A stretch of 5,552 bases of DNA from NCBI GenBank assembly GCA_023434365.1, contig JAEYSV010000015.1:1-5552 (forward strand). The letters are read 5' to 3'. A program made the position numbers and the translations under genes. The notes under the pieces are model-generated. The model made no database searches. It was not told the origin of the DNA and saw nothing but the letters and a program-made list of their open reading frames with translations. The stretch is from Bacillota bacterium (lineage in GTDB: Bacteria; Bacillota; Clostridia; Lachnospirales; Lachnospiraceae). This document shows positions 4,965 to 5,552 of this stretch, in pieces (the stretch's first letter is position 1; every line of letters starts with the position of its first letter).

Positions 4965-5552
4965 TGAAAGGACCAGATAAGAAAAAACTTTATCCGAATG
5001 AAAATATAAAGACGGTTTGCTTTATAAGTAATCTACCTAAAAAAACAAATGTTGAGATTGGTGAGTACACTTATTACAGCGACAATAATAAATCTCCTGA
5101 GAAATTTTATGATACTATAGAGCACCATTACGAATTTCTAGGGGATAAACTAACAATAGGCAAGTTCTGCGCAATTGCAGAGGGTGTAAAGTTTATTATG
5201 AATGGTGCGAATCATAGAATGGATGGAATTACAACCTATCCCTTTAATATCTTTGGCTGTGGATGGGAAAAGGTTACTCCTACAATAGAACAACTTCCTT
5301 TTAAGCTGTGATTGGTAACGATGTTTGGATAGGTCAAAATGTAACCATTATGCCAGGCATTATAATTGGTGATGATGCAATTATTGCCGCTAATTCAACA
5401 GTAGTGAAAAGTGTTGAGCCATATACAATATATGGTGGGAATCCAGCTAAATTTATTAAAAAACGATTTAGTGATGAAAAGATTGAATTCTTGCTAAAGC
5501 TAGGGTGGTGGAACTGGAGCGAAGAGGAAATATTTAATAATCTTGAAAAGCT
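4964..5552 (+). pseudogene. vat: Vat-type streptogramin A O-acetyltransferase, frameshifted and 3'-truncated by window
   Basis: Intact Vat enzymes are cytoplasmic trimers of left-handed beta-helix (hexapeptide) fold that move acetyl from acetyl-CoA to the streptogramin A hydroxyl. The first frame (115 codons, 4964-5311) has the family start KGPDKKKLYPNENIKTV, EIGEYTYYSD, KLTIGKFCAIAEGVKFIMN and GANHRMDG with His84, the expected catalytic base, then TYPFNIFG, GWEK and QLPFK. It then hits TGA at 5309-5311. The family sequence resumes in another frame from GTG 5308: VIGNDVWIGQNVTIMPG, IGDDAIIAANSTVVKSV, YGGNPAKFIKKRF and LGWWNWSEEEIFNN, to the window end. Relatives have Gly-Asp-Thr at the junction, where only two bases remain, which fits a net 7-base loss. 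AAGGAGAGG (4948-4956) and the TAATG overlap fix the start. As written, it should give no active enzyme. Confidence 0.88.

Overview
The window is AT-rich, with strong AGGAGG-type ribosome binding sites and short gene spacing. Its protein families are ones common in low-GC Gram-positives, so the source is probably a clostridial (Clostridia/Lachnospiraceae-like) Firmicute. That assignment is an inference, since no taxonomic marker gene is present. The content is accessory: families tied to antibiotic modification sit among small enzymes, and a striking share of the genes is broken.

Left part (1-2963), all on the + strand and closely spaced, probably one transcript: the C-terminal two thirds of a lincosamide nucleotidyltransferase (Lnu family); a class I SAM methyltransferase; a short second copy of the lnu 3' end; a second, different SAM methyltransferase; and a zinc-free medium-chain oxidoreductase. 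The lnu tail plus its 41-nt ribosome-binding leader stands before both methyltransferases as an ungapped 128-bp direct repeat (105/128 identical by my count). The second methyltransferase is cut by an in-frame TAG, and 37 more family-like codons follow it.

Middle part (2964-3802): three bases after the oxidoreductase stop codon begins a roughly 235-nt stretch that folds into a closed multi-branched RNA. It has an 8-bp closing stem and several inner helices, one of 15 bp. A terminator-like hairpin follows at once. The G-U pairs place the RNA on the + strand. This is the best candidate for an unusual element; the clostridial raiA-type RNA is the first known class I would test. After it lies an unrecognised gene that reads as one protein only if three frameshifts are repaired (3214-3719). 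A plausible promoter (3740-3768) then leads into an intact metallo-beta-lactamase-fold hydrolase (3803-4507).

Right part (4611-5552): the scrambled remains of a transcriptional regulator, with a TetR-like N-terminus, a PadR-like core motif and frame changes. It runs into a Vat-type (streptogramin A) acetyltransferase gene by a TAATG stop/start overlap. The vat gene is frameshifted in the middle and continues past the window edge.

Taken together, this looks like a decaying resistance/detoxification island built by recombination. The intact coding sequences are the first methyltransferase, the oxidoreductase and the MBL-fold hydrolase. Several breaks lie in short homopolymers, so sequencing error must be excluded before all of them are treated as biological.
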